Of a stretch of 64,000 bases of DNA, positions 18,389 to 27,403 are shown piece after piece; the stretch's first letter is position 1; each line of letters begins with the position of its first letter. The stretch is from Brevibacterium sp. CCUG 69071 (lineage in GTDB: Bacteria > Actinomycetota > Actinomycetes > Actinomycetales > Brevibacteriaceae). The notes beneath the pieces are model-generated. The model ran no database searches. It saw only the letters and a program-made list of their open reading frames with translations, and had not been told where the DNA came from. The translations under genes were made by a program, and so were the position numbers. The stretch is from assembly GCF_021023135.1 (NCBI RefSeq), contig NZ_PGFV01000002.1:496001-560000 (forward strand), read 5' to 3'.

Positions 18389-19513
18389 ATGGCCACTGAT
18401 TATTCTGCTGAAATCGCCAACCTCCGCCAGACGTACAAAGCGATCCTCGACGTGTCCGATCTGGACAATCTGCGTGACGAGGTCGCCGAGCTCACGGAGG
18501 AAGCGTCCTCACCGACATTCTGGGACGACCCGGATTCGGCGCAGAAGACCTCGGCCACGCTCTCGCACAAACAGGGAACGCTGGAGAAGCTCGAGAAGTT
18601 CGGCCAGCGCATCGACGATTCCGAACTCCTCATCGAGATGTCCGAGGATGAAGGCGACTCCGACGCCCTGGCCGAGGCCGAGCGGGATATCGCGAAGCTG
18701 CGCGAACAGCTCGCCGAACTCGAGATCTCGACCCTGCTCAACCACGAATACGATGAGCGCTCCGCCGTCGTGACCGTGCGCTCCGGAGCCGGCGGCGACG
18801 ACGCCACGGACTGGGCGCAGATGCTCACGCGCATGTACGTCCGCTGGGCGGAGAACCGCGGCTACAAGGTCCAGGAACTGGACACCTCCTACGCCGAGGG
18901 CGCGGGCATCAAGTCCGCGACGATCCAGGTCAACGCCCCCTACGCCTACGGCACCCTGTCCGTCGAAGCCGGCACCCACCGCCTCGTGCGGATCAGCCCG
19001 TTCGACAACCAGGGGCGCCGACAGACCTCCTTCGCCGCCGTCGAGGTGGTCCCGCTCATCGAGTCGACCGACCATGTCGAGGTCGACGAGAACGATCTGC
19101 GCATCGACGTCTACCGCTCATCGGGCCCGGGCGGTCAGTCGGTGAACACCACCGACTCGGCCGTGCGCATCACCCACATTCCGACCGGAGTGGTCGTGAG
19201 CATGCAGAACGAGAAGTCGCAGATCCAGAACCGTGAGGCCGCCATGCGCGTCCTCCAGTCACGCCTGCTCGACCTCAAGCGCAAAGAGGAAGCCGCGCAG
19301 AAGAAGGAGCTGGCCGGCGACATCAAGGCCAGCTGGGGCGATCAGATGCGCTCCTACGTCACGCACCCCTACCAGATGGTCAAGGACCTGCGCACCGGCT
19401 ACGAGGTCAACAACCCCTCGGCGGTCTTCGACGGCGACCTCGACGGACTCATCGAAGCCGGCATCCGCTGGCGCAAGCAGCAGGAGAACGCCGAAGAAGA
19501 GGCCGCCGGCTGA
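18389..19513 (+). CDS. prfB: Peptide chain release factor 2
   Basis: A 374-residue class I release factor for UGA and UAA codons. The GGQ peptidyl-hydrolysis loop ([10 protein letters not shown]) and the SPF codon-recognition motif ([10 protein letters not shown]) are intact. The reading frame is continuous: there is no in-frame UGA near codon 25, so the autoregulatory +1 frameshift found in many bacteria is absent. A TAGGCT hexamer at 18373-18378 ends about 10 bases before the ATG, so the transcript may be almost leaderless. ftsE and ftsX follow, the usual actinobacterial order. Confidence 0.96.
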   Translation: MATDYSAEIANLRQTYKAILDVSDLDNLRDEVAELTEEASSPTFWDDPDSAQKTSATLSHKQGTLEKLEKFGQRIDDSELLIEMSEDEGDSDALAEAERDIAKLREQLAELEISTLLNHEYDERSAVVTVRSGAGGDDATDWAQMLTRMYVRWAENRGYKVQELDTSYAEGAGIKSATIQVNAPYAYGTLSVEAGTHRLVRISPFDNQGRRQTSFAAVEVVPLIESTDHVEVDENDLRIDVYRSSGPGGQSVNTTDSAVRITHIPTGVVVSMQNEKSQIQNREAAMRVLQSRLLDLKRKEEAAQKKELAGDIKASWGDQMRSYVTHPYQMVKDLRTGYEVNNPSAVFDGDLDGLIEAGIRWRKQQENAEEEAAG

Positions 19514-19656
19514 CCCAGCCGCGAACCTCAGCCCCACCTCGGCGACTGTGAACTTCATCAGATCGCAACACACGCCCCGCCGCCTCCCCGAACATCACGG
19601 AACTGTTACGTACAGTGGAAGCGGCCGAGCCATCCGCGACATGATTGAAGACCCTC

Positions 19657-20346
19657 TTGATCAAATTCGACTCCGTTTCGAAGTCCTACGACACACGCTC
19701 CCGCAAGGCACTCGACGACATCACGTTCGAGGCCGATCGCGGGGAGTTCGTGTTCCTCGTCGGCGCCTCGGGCTCGGGTAAGTCCACGGTCATCCGCCTC
19801 ATCCTGCGTGAAGAGGTGCCCACGACCGGACGGATCCACATCGCCGGGAAATCGGTTGTGAAGATGCCCAGCTGGAAGGTGCCCTACCTGCGGCGCGGGA
19901 TCGGGACGGTGTTCCAGGACTTCCGGCTGCTGCCGAACAAGACCGTCTTCGCCAACGTCGCCTTCGCCCTCCAGGTCATCGGCAAGTCACGGGCGGCCAT
20001 GTCGACCCTGGTCCCTGACGTCCTCGAGACCGTCGGCTTGGCCGGCAAGGAGAAGCGGTACCCCAACGAACTCTCCGGCGGTGAGCAGCAGCGTGTGGCG
20101 ATCGCCCGCGCCGTGGTCAACAAGCCGGGAATCCTGCTCGCCGATGAGCCCACCGGCAACCTCGACCCGACCACCAGCGCGGACATCATGAACGTGCTCG
20201 AGAAGATCAACCGCAACGGAACCACGGTGCTCATGGCCACCCACGACGGGGAGATCGTCAACCGGATGCGCAGACGCGTCATCGAACTGCGCGAGGGAAC
20301 AATCGTCCGCGACGTCGAAGAGGGCACCTACGGAGTCGCCTCATGA
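19657..20346 (+). CDS. ftsE: Cell-division ABC ATPase FtsE
   Basis: A 229-residue ABC ATPase with Walker [10 protein letters not shown], signature LSGGEQQR and Walker [11 protein letters not shown]. With FtsX it transmits division signals to periplasmic or cell-wall hydrolases rather than moving a solute. I choose the TTG at 19657 because it gives [12 protein letters not shown] and 229 residues, the usual FtsE start and length; a TTG at 19645 would add four residues. GAAG lies upstream. The stop overlaps the ftsX ATG. Confidence 0.94.
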   Translation: MIKFDSVSKSYDTRSRKALDDITFEADRGEFVFLVGASGSGKSTVIRLILREEVPTTGRIHIAGKSVVKMPSWKVPYLRRGIGTVFQDFRLLPNKTVFANVAFALQVIGKSRAAMSTLVPDVLETVGLAGKEKRYPNELSGGEQQRVAIARAVVNKPGILLADEPTGNLDPTTSADIMNVLEKINRNGTTVLMATHDGEIVNRMRRRVIELREGTIVRDVEEGTYGVAS

Positions 20347-21257
20347 GGGCCGGATTCGTCCTCTCGGAGGTCCTCTCGGGACTGCGGAAGAACTTCTCCA
20401 TGGTTCTCTCCGTCATCCTCGTGACCTTCGTGTCCCTGCTCTTCGTCGGTGCCGCGATCCTGCTCCAGATGCAGGTCGGACAGATGAAGGACTACTGGTA
20501 CGACCGCGTACAGGTCTCCGTGTTCCTCTGTCCGCCGGACTCCGAGGCGACGAACTGCGTCGAGGGCGAGGCCAGCGAGGATCAGAAGGCGAACATCAAG
20601 GCCGAACTCGAAAGCTCCGACCTCGCTCCCTATGTCGACGAGGTCTACTTCGAGGACAAGGCCGAAGCCTACGATCACTTCCAGGACCAGTTCAAGGGCA
20701 CGAGCCTCGAAGGCACCGTCCCCGAGGACGAGATGAACGAGTCCTTCCGGGTCAAACTCAAGGACGCCGAGAAGTACGACATCATCAAAGAGTCCTTCTC
20801 CTCCACCCAGGGTGTCGAGGAGGTCGTCGACCAGAATCAGCTGCTCGACCGGCTCTTCGGGGTGCTCAATATCGCCACCGTCGTGGCCGTCGCCATCGCC
20901 GGAATCATGCTCATCTGCGCGATGCTGCTCATCGCCACGACGATCCGCCTCTCCGCGTTCTCCAGACGCCGGGAGACAGGCATCATGCGTCTCGTGGGCG
21001 CGTCGAACACCTTCATCCAACTCCCGTTCCTGCTCGAAGGCGTGATCGCCGCGGCCGTCGGTGCGACCCTGTCGGCCGGGGCGCTGGGACTCCTCGTCCA
21101 CTTCGGCGTCAGTGGGTGGCTGCAGAGCCAGGCGACAGGGTTCAGTCTCATCTCCGGTGCCGATGTGCTCATCGTCGCCCCGATCCTCATCGTCATCGGC
21201 GTGATCATGGCCGGTGCCTCCTCCCTGATCACCCTGAACAAGTACACGAAGGTCTGA
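20343..21257 (+). CDS. ftsX: Cell-division protein FtsX
   Basis: A 304-residue membrane protein with the FtsX layout: one N-terminal helix (about residues 20-42), a large extracellular domain of about 130 residues, and three C-terminal helices with the [18 protein letters not shown] motif. Two cysteines in the extracellular domain (CPP and NCV) could be disulphide-bonded. It binds FtsE inside and a peptidoglycan hydrolase outside. The M23 peptidase encoded one base downstream is the likely partner. Confidence 0.94.
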   Translation: MRAGFVLSEVLSGLRKNFSMVLSVILVTFVSLLFVGAAILLQMQVGQMKDYWYDRVQVSVFLCPPDSEATNCVEGEASEDQKANIKAELESSDLAPYVDEVYFEDKAEAYDHFQDQFKGTSLEGTVPEDEMNESFRVKLKDAEKYDIIKESFSSTQGVEEVVDQNQLLDRLFGVLNIATVVAVAIAGIMLICAMLLIATTIRLSAFSRRRETGIMRLVGASNTFIQLPFLLEGVIAAAVGATLSAGALGLLVHFGVSGWLQSQATGFSLISGADVLIVAPILIVIGVIMAGASSLITLNKYTKV

Positions 21258-21258
21258 G

Positions 21259-22488
21259 ATGAAGCGCAGACTGGGACTGATCATCACCGCGGCCGCGCTG
21301 GCGCTGGTTCTGCCGGTCACCTCGGCGGTGCCCGATCCTCGCGATGACAAGGGCAAGGTCGACGAGCGCGTCAAGGAACTCCAGCAGGAGTTCGAGGGAC
21401 TCGACGAGGAGCTTGCTCGGGTCATCGCCGAACGCGACGAGGCGCAGGACAAGCTGCCCGACGCCGAGGCGGAGTCGAAGGCCGCCGACGACGCCCTGGC
21501 CGAGGCGATCCAGAAGGACGATGACATGGCCGCACGTCTGACCTCGGCGGAGAACGCCCAGTCGAGCCTCAAGGACTCGATCAAGGAAGGCGCCGAGGAG
21601 ATTGAGAAGCACAAGACCTCCGCGGCCCGGATCGGTCGGCAGGCCTACCAGAACTCCGGAATCACCTCGGACCTGGCGATGCTGCTGCAGATGGCCGAGG
21701 GCACGAGCGCCGACGGCGGAATCGGCCGGGTCGACTCGGCCGTGCGGTCCCAGCAGCGCACGATTGACACGCTCTCGGATCAGCGCGCGGTCAACGAGAA
21801 CAACGAGGAGCGGCTCTCGGGCGTGACCGAGGAGATCTCCGATCTCAAGGACGAAGCCGCCGAGGCGGTGCTGGCCAAGGAGGCCGCGCAGGTCGATGCG
21901 AAGAAGAAGGCCGATGACCTCAACAATCTGATCTCGGCGAAGGACGAGGCCGAGAAGACGATCTCGGACAACAAGGCCTCGACCGAGGAGCAGCTGGCCA
22001 AGGAGAAGGACGAGCAGGACGCCCTGGCCAAGAAGGTCCGCGAATGGGAGAAGGAGCAGGAGAAGAAGGGCAACTTCACCTACGGCGACGGCGTTCTGGC
22101 CAATCCGGCCAAGGGCTACCCCATCACCTCGCCCTTCGGCTACCGCGTCCACCCGATCACGGGGGCCAGGAAGCTGCACTCCGGCACCGACTTCGGTGTG
22201 CCCTGCGGAACCCCGATCCATGCGGCCGGTGACGGTGTCGTCGTGGGGGCCGGTTGGACCGGAGGCTACGGCAACCGCGTGGTCATCTCCCACGGCAAGA
22301 TCAAGGGCGACTCGATCGCCTCGACATACAACCACAACACGAAGGTCAAGGTCCACGCCGGTCAGAAGGTGAAGAAGGGCGATGTCATCTCGGTCTCCGG
22401 CACCACGGGTGCCTCGACCGGCTGCCACCTCCACTTCGAGATCATGAAGAACGGCGGCTACGTCAACCCCATGCCCTACATCTCCTGA
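21259..22488 (+). CDS. Secreted coiled-coil M23 peptidase (EnvC-like, FtsEX-linked)
   Basis: A 409-residue exported protein. A signal peptide (residues 1-23) is followed by about 240 residues of Lys/Glu/Ala-rich coiled coil and then a LytM/M23 domain. The zinc ligands HSGTDFG and HLHFE are present, so unlike E. coli EnvC this domain should be catalytically active. The gene starts one base after ftsX, which points to a hydrolase directly controlled by FtsEX at division. NlpC/P60 RipC plays that role in mycobacteria, so an M23 enzyme here would be a substitution. A perfect palindrome follows the stop. Confidence 0.88.
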   Translation: MKRRLGLIITAAALALVLPVTSAVPDPRDDKGKVDERVKELQQEFEGLDEELARVIAERDEAQDKLPDAEAESKAADDALAEAIQKDDDMAARLTSAENAQSSLKDSIKEGAEEIEKHKTSAARIGRQAYQNSGITSDLAMLLQMAEGTSADGGIGRVDSAVRSQQRTIDTLSDQRAVNENNEERLSGVTEEISDLKDEAAEAVLAKEAAQVDAKKKADDLNNLISAKDEAEKTISDNKASTEEQLAKEKDEQDALAKKVREWEKEQEKKGNFTYGDGVLANPAKGYPITSPFGYRVHPITGARKLHSGTDFGVPCGTPIHAAGDGVVVGAGWTGGYGNRVVISHGKIKGDSIASTYNHNTKVKVHAGQKVKKGDVISVSGTTGASTGCHLHFEIMKNGGYVNPMPYIS

Positions 22489-22491
22489 CGA

Positions 22492-22547
22492 CTACCTGGC
22501 GGGGTCCCAGCAACGTGGCGCCACGTTGCTGGGACCCCGCCAGGTAG
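22492..22547. terminator. Perfect 56-bp palindrome after the M23 peptidase gene
   Basis: The 28-base arms 22492-22519 and 22520-22547 are perfectly complementary with no loop. It begins four bases after the stop codon. The arm matches that of the palindrome at 5532-5587 at 24 of 28 positions, with compensating changes in the other arm. It may act as a transcription terminator, although the downstream T-run is absent. Confidence 0.8.
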
Positions 22548-22736
22548 CAGTGAGGGGCGGAGGTGTGAGGGATGGGCTCGCCGAGGCGGGGGAGCGGGTG
22601 CACGACTGTCGTCTTCCGTGGATGGCCGGGGTGCGTTAGACTTGTGGGTCTGTGCGTTCGCGCGGTCTCTGGTTCTCTGAGGGCCGGATCGCGGACGCGG
22701 AGGATGGCCGAATGACGAGCAGAGAGGAGGCCGGAT

Positions 22737-23207
22737 ATGCCGAAGGACACTGGCAAGAAGACCATTGCACGCAACCGCAAGGCGCGCCACGACTATCACA
22801 TCGAAGACACGTGGGAGGCCGGCCTCGTGCTCACCGGCACCGAGGTGAAGTCGCTGCGTGAGGGCAGGGCTTCGCTGACCGACGGGTTCGCTCTCATCTT
22901 CCAGAACGAGGCCTGGTTGGAGAACGTCTACATTCCCGAATACATGCAGGGAACCTGGACGAACCACACTGCCCGCCGGCGTCGGAAGCTGCTGCTCCAC
23001 CGCGAGGAGATCCTCAAGATCTCGCAGAAGGTCAAGGAATCCGGGCGCACACTCGTACCGCTCGAACTCTACTTCGACGGATCCCGGGTCAAGGTCGAGA
23101 TCGCCCTGGCCCGCGGTAAGCGTGAGTGGGACAAGCGTCAGGCCCTGCGCGAAGCGCAGGACAAGCGCGAAGCTGAGCGCGCAATGAAGTCCAAGCAGTT
23201 CCTGTAG
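22737..23207 (+). CDS. smpB: SsrA-binding protein SmpB
   Basis: A 156-residue tmRNA-binding protein needed for trans-translation. The OB-fold landmarks [28 protein letters not shown] and the basic C-terminal tail ([20 protein letters not shown]) that enters the decoding site are all present. GAGAGGAGG precedes the ATG. A TAGACT hexamer at 22637-22642 is a plausible -10 box. The partner RNA, ssrA, follows after 160 bases. Confidence 0.96.
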   Translation: MPKDTGKKTIARNRKARHDYHIEDTWEAGLVLTGTEVKSLREGRASLTDGFALIFQNEAWLENVYIPEYMQGTWTNHTARRRRKLLLHREEILKISQKVKESGRTLVPLELYFDGSRVKVEIALARGKREWDKRQALREAQDKREAERAMKSKQFL

Positions 23208-23318
23208 GACTTCAGGAGGGCTCTGCGGTCGCCGCACCACCGCGCAAACGGGGCCGGGAATACGATTGGCCCAGCCCGCGTTCTACGAGTATGCTGGTGT
23301 TCCTGTCCAGCCAAGAAA

Positions 23319-23352
23319 CCCGCGGAAACGCGGGGGCCAGAGCAGGACAGGA
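23319..23352 (+). promoter_or_regulatory. Structured leader or hairpin upstream of ssrA
   Basis: CCCGCG-GAAA-CGCGGG (23319-23334) is a GNRA-loop hairpin. It is nested inside an outer inverted pair, TCCTGTCC (23301-23308) and GGACAGGA (23345-23352). It lies between smpB and the tmRNA 5' end and may be a terminator for smpB or part of the tmRNA precursor that is processed off. Confidence 0.45.
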
Positions 23353-23367
23353 TTGGTAACAGAATAT

Positions 23368-23742
23368 GGGGATGATCGGTTTCGACGTTGGACACTGCGT
23401 CGGGAGAAGCGGGCCGAGAATGCAGAGTCATCTCGTTAATGTCCTCTGCAAACCAATAGGTGCTAAGTCTAACAACCGCACCGATTTCGCCCTCGCTGCC
23501 TGATAGAGCGCGAGCTGCGAATCCGTCAGCCTAGAGTTGCTTCCGCTCTAGATACTGGCGTCGCTTAGGAAGCCACTGCTTCAGATACATGTTGGGGGTA
23601 TCTGAGGGACTCTTACTCAACTCCGTTCGTTGGTCTACGTGTTCGTGCGATGACCAGAACCTAAGAAACTAGTTCACGAACTGCGCCCGGAGAAGTCCTG
23701 ACAATCTGCCGACGGACGCGGGTTCGATTCCCGCCATCTCCA
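23368..23742 (+). ncRNA. ssrA: Transfer-messenger RNA (one-piece)
   Basis: The 5' end GGGGATG pairs with CATCTCC near the 3' end to form the tRNA-like acceptor stem, and the T-arm GGTTCGATTCC is intact. The tag frame starts with GCT at 23462 and encodes AKSNNRTDFALAA, followed by tandem stops TGA TAG, with the resume region GTGCTAAG just upstream. CCA is not encoded and must be added. The length of about 375 bases is usual for actinobacteria. It rescues stalled ribosomes together with SmpB. Confidence 0.95.
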
Positions 23743-23751
23743 CTTTCAGTC

Positions 23752-23794
23752 AAGCCCCGCTTGCCCTTGTAAACACTGGGCAGGCGGGGCTTTT
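23752..23794 (+). terminator. Rho-independent terminator of ssrA
   Basis: A 15-base stem (23752-23766 with 23778-23792, one G-U pair) has an 11-base loop and is followed by TTTT. It lies nine bases after the tmRNA 3' end. Confidence 0.88.
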
Positions 23795-23797
23795 CTC

Positions 23798-24329
23798 ATG
23801 CCCGGAATCCGCGTCTGCCCAAGAATTGCCCAACCTCGATTTCAACGAGCCGCCGACCGGCACTATCCTGCGCTTCGGCAACGACGCACAGATCTGTGTC
23901 GAGAGACATGGTGGCAGGGCGGGCCCGCCAAACGCTAGAACCGACCGTGAGGCGATGGGACCGGCGGTGACTGTTTCTCGTCTGGCTGACGAGCATCGAA
24001 CTGCGTGCGCCGAGATACTTGGTGAACTACTCGATGCCTTCGTAGAAGTTGAAGTTGAGCACAGATGGAGGCTTTGCCCTCTGCCGCGATGTATCCCCAC
24101 AAATACTCAACTGAGTGGAGGACCGAAACTATGCTGCTCCGTCTAGCTTGCGCTCTCAATAGCGGGCTGAACAAGCGCGTTACCCGGGGCTTGACGCTGA
24201 TAATGGAAAGTGCCCGCGGAAGCAGTGACTCAGGGCTTGACTGACGACTCTCGGCAGAGAGCCTGTCCTCCGCTTGATTTGTCCTGCTTCCGCGAGCACC
24301 AAGTCAAGGATCGGCCGGTTCATGACCTC
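23798..24329. other. Gene-poor stretch between ssrA and the IS110 element
   Basis: No convincing gene. A weak plus-strand frame from TTG 23826 to 24146 begins PNLDFNEPPTGTILRFG and could be the remnant of a small protein, but it has no ribosome site and no recognised family. A 47-codon minus-strand frame (24323-24180, MNRPILDLVLAEAGQIKRR) is equally weak. Base composition is lower in GC than the flanking core genes, and the stretch directly follows a classic integration locus. Confidence 0.4.
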
Positions 24330-24339
24330 ATAGGAGCAT

Positions 24340-24442
24340 GATCGGAAACCATGACGAGTTCGCATTCTCATGGTACCTATCTCGTCAGCGTCTTGTCTGT
24401 GCCAGCCGATCCTCGATCCGCACCGATCGAGGAGGAAGACCG
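24340..24442 (+). ncRNA. Candidate IS110 bridge-RNA region (left non-coding end)
   Basis: IS110 recombinases of the IS621 type are guided by a structured bridge RNA transcribed from the non-coding left end. This segment is the only non-coding part of the element long enough to hold one, but it is short for that purpose and I could not establish the two guide loops by eye. The call rests on family knowledge. Confidence 0.25.
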
Positions 24443-25669
24443 TTGGGCCTAGCTTTTGACGACACTGCCGGCTTCATCGCCGGAGTCGACACCCACGACC
24501 AAACACACACGCTGGCGATCTTGACCAACACCGGCGGCATCGAATCCACGTCGACATTCGACGCCGACAAACACGGTTACCAAGCGCTCATCGACACTCT
24601 CAGCACCACAGGCAACATCCTGGCGGTCGGCGTTGAGGGCACCAACTCCTATGGGGCCGGGCTCACCCGCGCCCTCGTTAATGCCGGCTACACTGTCACC
24701 GAAGTCCTACGCCCCACCCGCCAGGTGCGACGCCTGCACGGCAAATCCGATCCCATCGACGCAGTCGCCGCCGCACGTACGGTGCTGGCCGGTGATGGCA
24801 CCTCGCACGCCAAGGACACCCAGACACCAGCCGAGGCGCTGAGGTTCCTGCTCACGGCCCGCACTCAACTCGTGCATGCGATGACAGCGATGATCTCGTG
24901 CATCCGATCCTTGCTGGTCACCGCGCCAGAAGACCTGCGCGCTACCTACCGAGGGATGCCGACGGCGAAACTGATCTCCCGGCTGGCCACCAGCAGGCCC
25001 GGCAAAGCCACCACACCGGCTGCGGCAGCCGCCTACAGCCTCAAACAGATGGCTCAAACCTACAGAGACCACCAAAAACGCGCCGATGAACTCGACAAAC
25101 AAATGAACGCCCTGCTCATCGATGCCTACCCGAACCTGCTGGCCATCTATGGTGCCAGCACCGTGACCGCCGCCGAACTGGCCGTCACTGCCGGCGGCAA
25201 CCCGGAACGCATCCATTCGGAAGCAGCCTTCGCATCGTTGTGTGGGGCTGCACCCATTCCGGCTTCGTCAGGCAAGACGAATCGGCATAGAGTCAATCAC
25301 GGTGGTGACCGTCGCGGCAACAAGGCCCTGCACCGGATCGCGCTGGTGCGCATGCGTCATGACCCTCGCACCCAGGGCTACGTCCAGCGCCGGCTGGGCG
25401 AAGGCAAGACGAAGAAGGACGTGCTCAGGTGTCTCAAGCGGACCATCGCCCGCGAGGTATATAAAGCGTTGACACGACCCCAGGTCATGGATACAAGTGC
25501 GGCCGAGGGCCAACAGCTCGCCCACGAACGCATACGCCGCCATATTTCCCTGTCTCAGGTCGCCCGGGCGTTGGATACTTATCCCGCGAGGATCTCTGAC
25601 ATCGAGAAGCATCGACGCCCGCTTCCCACTCTCACCGACGAGTACAGAAAATGGCTCGAAGCTGCTTGA
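24443..25669 (+). CDS. IS110-family recombinase/transposase with C-terminal HTH-like tail
   Basis: A 408-residue DEDD recombinase. The N-terminal RuvC-like domain shows AGVDTHDQTH (first Asp), VGVEGTNSYG (Glu) and KSDPIDA (the last two Asp). The C-terminal Tnp domain shows SLCGAAPIPASSGKTNRHR, with the catalytic-serine region, and GGDRRGNKALHRIAL. The last 50 residues (HISLSQVARALDTYPARISDIEKHRR) look like an extra XRE-type helix-turn-helix. I start at the TTG at 24443, which has GAGGAGGAAG upstream. All catalytic residues seem present, so the element may be active. Confidence 0.88.
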   Translation: MGLAFDDTAGFIAGVDTHDQTHTLAILTNTGGIESTSTFDADKHGYQALIDTLSTTGNILAVGVEGTNSYGAGLTRALVNAGYTVTEVLRPTRQVRRLHGKSDPIDAVAAARTVLAGDGTSHAKDTQTPAEALRFLLTARTQLVHAMTAMISCIRSLLVTAPEDLRATYRGMPTAKLISRLATSRPGKATTPAAAAAYSLKQMAQTYRDHQKRADELDKQMNALLIDAYPNLLAIYGASTVTAAELAVTAGGNPERIHSEAAFASLCGAAPIPASSGKTNRHRVNHGGDRRGNKALHRIALVRMRHDPRTQGYVQRRLGEGKTKKDVLRCLKRTIAREVYKALTRPQVMDTSAAEGQQLAHERIRRHISLSQVARALDTYPARISDIEKHRRPLPTLTDEYRKWLEAA

Positions 25670-25685
25670 CACACAATAGGAGCAT

Positions 25686-25853
25686 CATTCTCAAGTATGC
25701 GGAGCTGATATTTTTGGGACCGACTGCCCGAGATGCCGTTAACGTTGCCTGAACGGCACTGCGTACCTGCGGTGTGTTGATGGCAATTTGCCTGATGTTT
25801 TTCAGTCGATCACAAAACTGCTGTGAATAGATGAAATTGAAGTCGTCACTCAT
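25686..25853 (-). pseudogene. Short unrecognised gene interrupted by the IS110 element
   Basis: A frame starting MSDDFNFIYSQQFCDRLKNI at 25853 runs into the right end of the IS. With the IS and one copy of the ataggagcat repeat removed, the frame would stop at once (MMLL, then TGA), giving about 59 residues, so the insertion may have hit only its last codons. No family is recognised. It lies downstream of the DUF3263-like remnant on the same strand. Evidence for coding is weak. Confidence 0.3.
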
Positions 25854-25919
25854 ATCAGCATCCTGTCTCCGGGAAACTACATACTGTGTGTCAACGACTG
25901 CCTACCGCAGAAACGTCTC

Positions 25920-26171
25920 TCATCGTCTTTGCCGTCTTTCGAACGCGAACCCTTCCGCCCGTAACCGCGTCGCCCGTTCCGCAACATCCGGGATTCAACT
26001 GCATGCGGCGTCAGTGTCCGCGAGCCCCTTGAGCATGATGTGGTACCTCTCGGTCGGGAGCTCGATGCGCTGGCACAACGAGTCGCGGGCAGCCGCGCTA
26101 TGGTCGGTCTTCTCCAAGTCGAGGATCATCCGATCGTGCCTGGAGAGCTCGTTCACGGTGCCAGGAAGCAT
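25920..26171 (-). pseudogene. DUF3263-like small gene with an in-frame TGA
   Basis: From ATG 26171 the minus strand reads LSRHDRMILDLEKTDHSAAA, then RYHIMLKGLADTD, an in-frame TGA at 25997-25995, and IPDVAERATRLRAEGFAFERR before the next stop at 25922-25920. The spacing of LSxxDRxIL, RYxxxL, and the final P..xxRxxRLR matches the actinobacterial DUF3263 family across the TGA, so the gene seems broken by one nonsense change. The family itself has no assigned function. My identification is from pattern memory only. Confidence 0.45.
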
Positions 26172-26342
26172 AAGAGTCAGTGTGGCATAGACGGATCAGT
26201 AGTAATCGATCACCAACGCCGTCGACATCAGTTGCAATCGCCAGCTCGATCGTAAAGTTTTCCTGCAATTCCATACTTTCGTGGGAGGTGGCGAAGCCAT
26301 GCCGCCGCATACGGTTGCCTTACATCGAGAAAGGATGTGCAA

Positions 26343-27023
26343 ATGGCCGCAACTAGAAGAAGCGTTACGGTAGTCGCTTCAATCGCCAGTTCAACCGCAC
26401 TGCTGCTAGGGACCATAGCCCCCGCGCAAGCAGACACCCCCGCAACGCTCCATGAAGTGTCGACAACCAAATTCGTAGACGACACCTGTGTCCAGCAAGT
26501 CGCAGAAGCATACGAGAAGGTTGGACAAACGGCTGAAGCGAAAGACCTTGAACTCTGCGAGGGCAAGGTCACCGTCGAGGAAGGCTCTACTGAAACGGTC
26601 GATGTCGCAGAAGCCAAGGCGTTCGCTGCCACCGAGGACATGAGTAAGCAGGAAACAGCTGTGGTAGTCAAGGCAGCGAAGGCAGGAAAGATCAAGAGCA
26701 AGAAGTGGAAGCACGCCTACTGGGGCGGATCCAATTACGAGAAGCATGCAGGCAGAACCTACTGGAACGGTTCAAAAGCATGGGTCAAGAAGTACAAGGG
26801 TAAGACCGGCTACCACACCTGCCACTCCGAAGGATCATGGCAGGTTGGCTGGTCAGTGAAGCCAATCAAATGCACCAAACCCAAAGCTGGCACCTACGCT
26901 GATTCATACTACCGATTCGATGCTTCGCTCTTCGTGAAAGGCAGCCCAGTCACTCTCGGAGTGGGCCTGCACTACCGCACGTCTAAGTCAGGGGCAGTCA
27001 AAACCTGGCAGGTCGGCGGCTAG
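26343..27023 (+). CDS. Secreted protein of unknown function (low-GC orphan)
   Basis: A 226-residue protein with a clear Sec signal peptide: a basic N-terminus (MAATRR), a hydrophobic core, and an AQA cleavage site at residue 30. The mature part has an acidic first third and then a Lys/Trp/Tyr/Gly-rich half (WKHAYWGGSNYEKH, YWNGSKAWVKKYKGKTGYH). It has four cysteines. I take the ATG at 26343, preceded by GAAAGGA. Codon use is clearly less GC-rich than in the core genes, suggesting transfer. It is followed by a small membrane protein gene, a layout common for secreted toxins or bacteriocins with an immunity protein. No family is recognised. Confidence 0.75.
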   Translation: MAATRRSVTVVASIASSTALLLGTIAPAQADTPATLHEVSTTKFVDDTCVQQVAEAYEKVGQTAEAKDLELCEGKVTVEEGSTETVDVAEAKAFAATEDMSKQETAVVVKAAKAGKIKSKKWKHAYWGGSNYEKHAGRTYWNGSKAWVKKYKGKTGYHTCHSEGSWQVGWSVKPIKCTKPKAGTYADSYYRFDASLFVKGSPVTLGVGLHYRTSKSGAVKTWQVGG

Positions 27024-27060
27024 GATTACATCAAACATCAGAGCAGTCAGAACGAGACAG

Positions 27061-27333
27061 ATGCAGGTGCAAAACATGGCGACCGAGCAACGCGAACGAT
27101 TCATCTCAAAGACAGAATGGAAGTTCATCGGCTTCCTTGCGCTCGCATTTGTGCTGACACCGATCTTCTACGGCCTGCCCTTGCTTAGCCCTCTATTTGC
27201 CCTAGGCACTAGCGTCCGTCGGCATAAGGCAAAGATGGCGTGGCTCTGGGCAGTCTCATCGCTCCTGGTTCTGATGTCGATCGCACCATTCATCCTACGG
27301 ATCGCCGGATTGAGTAACTTCGTAGTTGAATGA
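27061..27333 (+). CDS. Small membrane protein, possible immunity partner
   Basis: A 90-residue protein with a charged N-terminus (about 20 residues), two to three hydrophobic segments (EWKFIGFLALAFVLTPIFYG and MAWLWAVSSLLVLMSIAPFI) and a basic loop (SVRRHKAK) between them. The ATG at 27061 has GAGACAG upstream; ATG 27076 is an alternative. It lies 37 bases after the secreted protein and before a terminator, so the two are probably one transcript. Function is unknown; immunity or export is inferred from context only. Confidence 0.65.
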   Translation: MQVQNMATEQRERFISKTEWKFIGFLALAFVLTPIFYGLPLLSPLFALGTSVRRHKAKMAWLWAVSSLLVLMSIAPFILRIAGLSNFVVE

Positions 27334-27403
27334 TGGTGCGAGTGTCAACTTTGACCGCATCTCGGAGCAAGGCCGCATGATGTATGCAATTGAAGCAATC
27401 GGT

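Larger units (their letters stand above)
24330..25685 (+). mobile_element. IS110-family insertion sequence
   Basis: The transposase gene sits between two copies of the 10-base sequence ataggagcat (24330-24339 and 25676-25685), 1346 bases apart, which I take as the approximate borders. The about 103 non-coding bases at the left end and about 16 at the right fit the IS110 group, which lacks terminal inverted repeats and carries its bridge RNA in the left end. Removing the element rejoins a short minus-strand frame. Exact ends need comparison with an empty site. Confidence 0.65.

Noticed and set aside
18389..18480. Programmed +1 frameshift site in prfB
   Set aside because: The frame is continuous and there is no in-frame TGA near codon 25.
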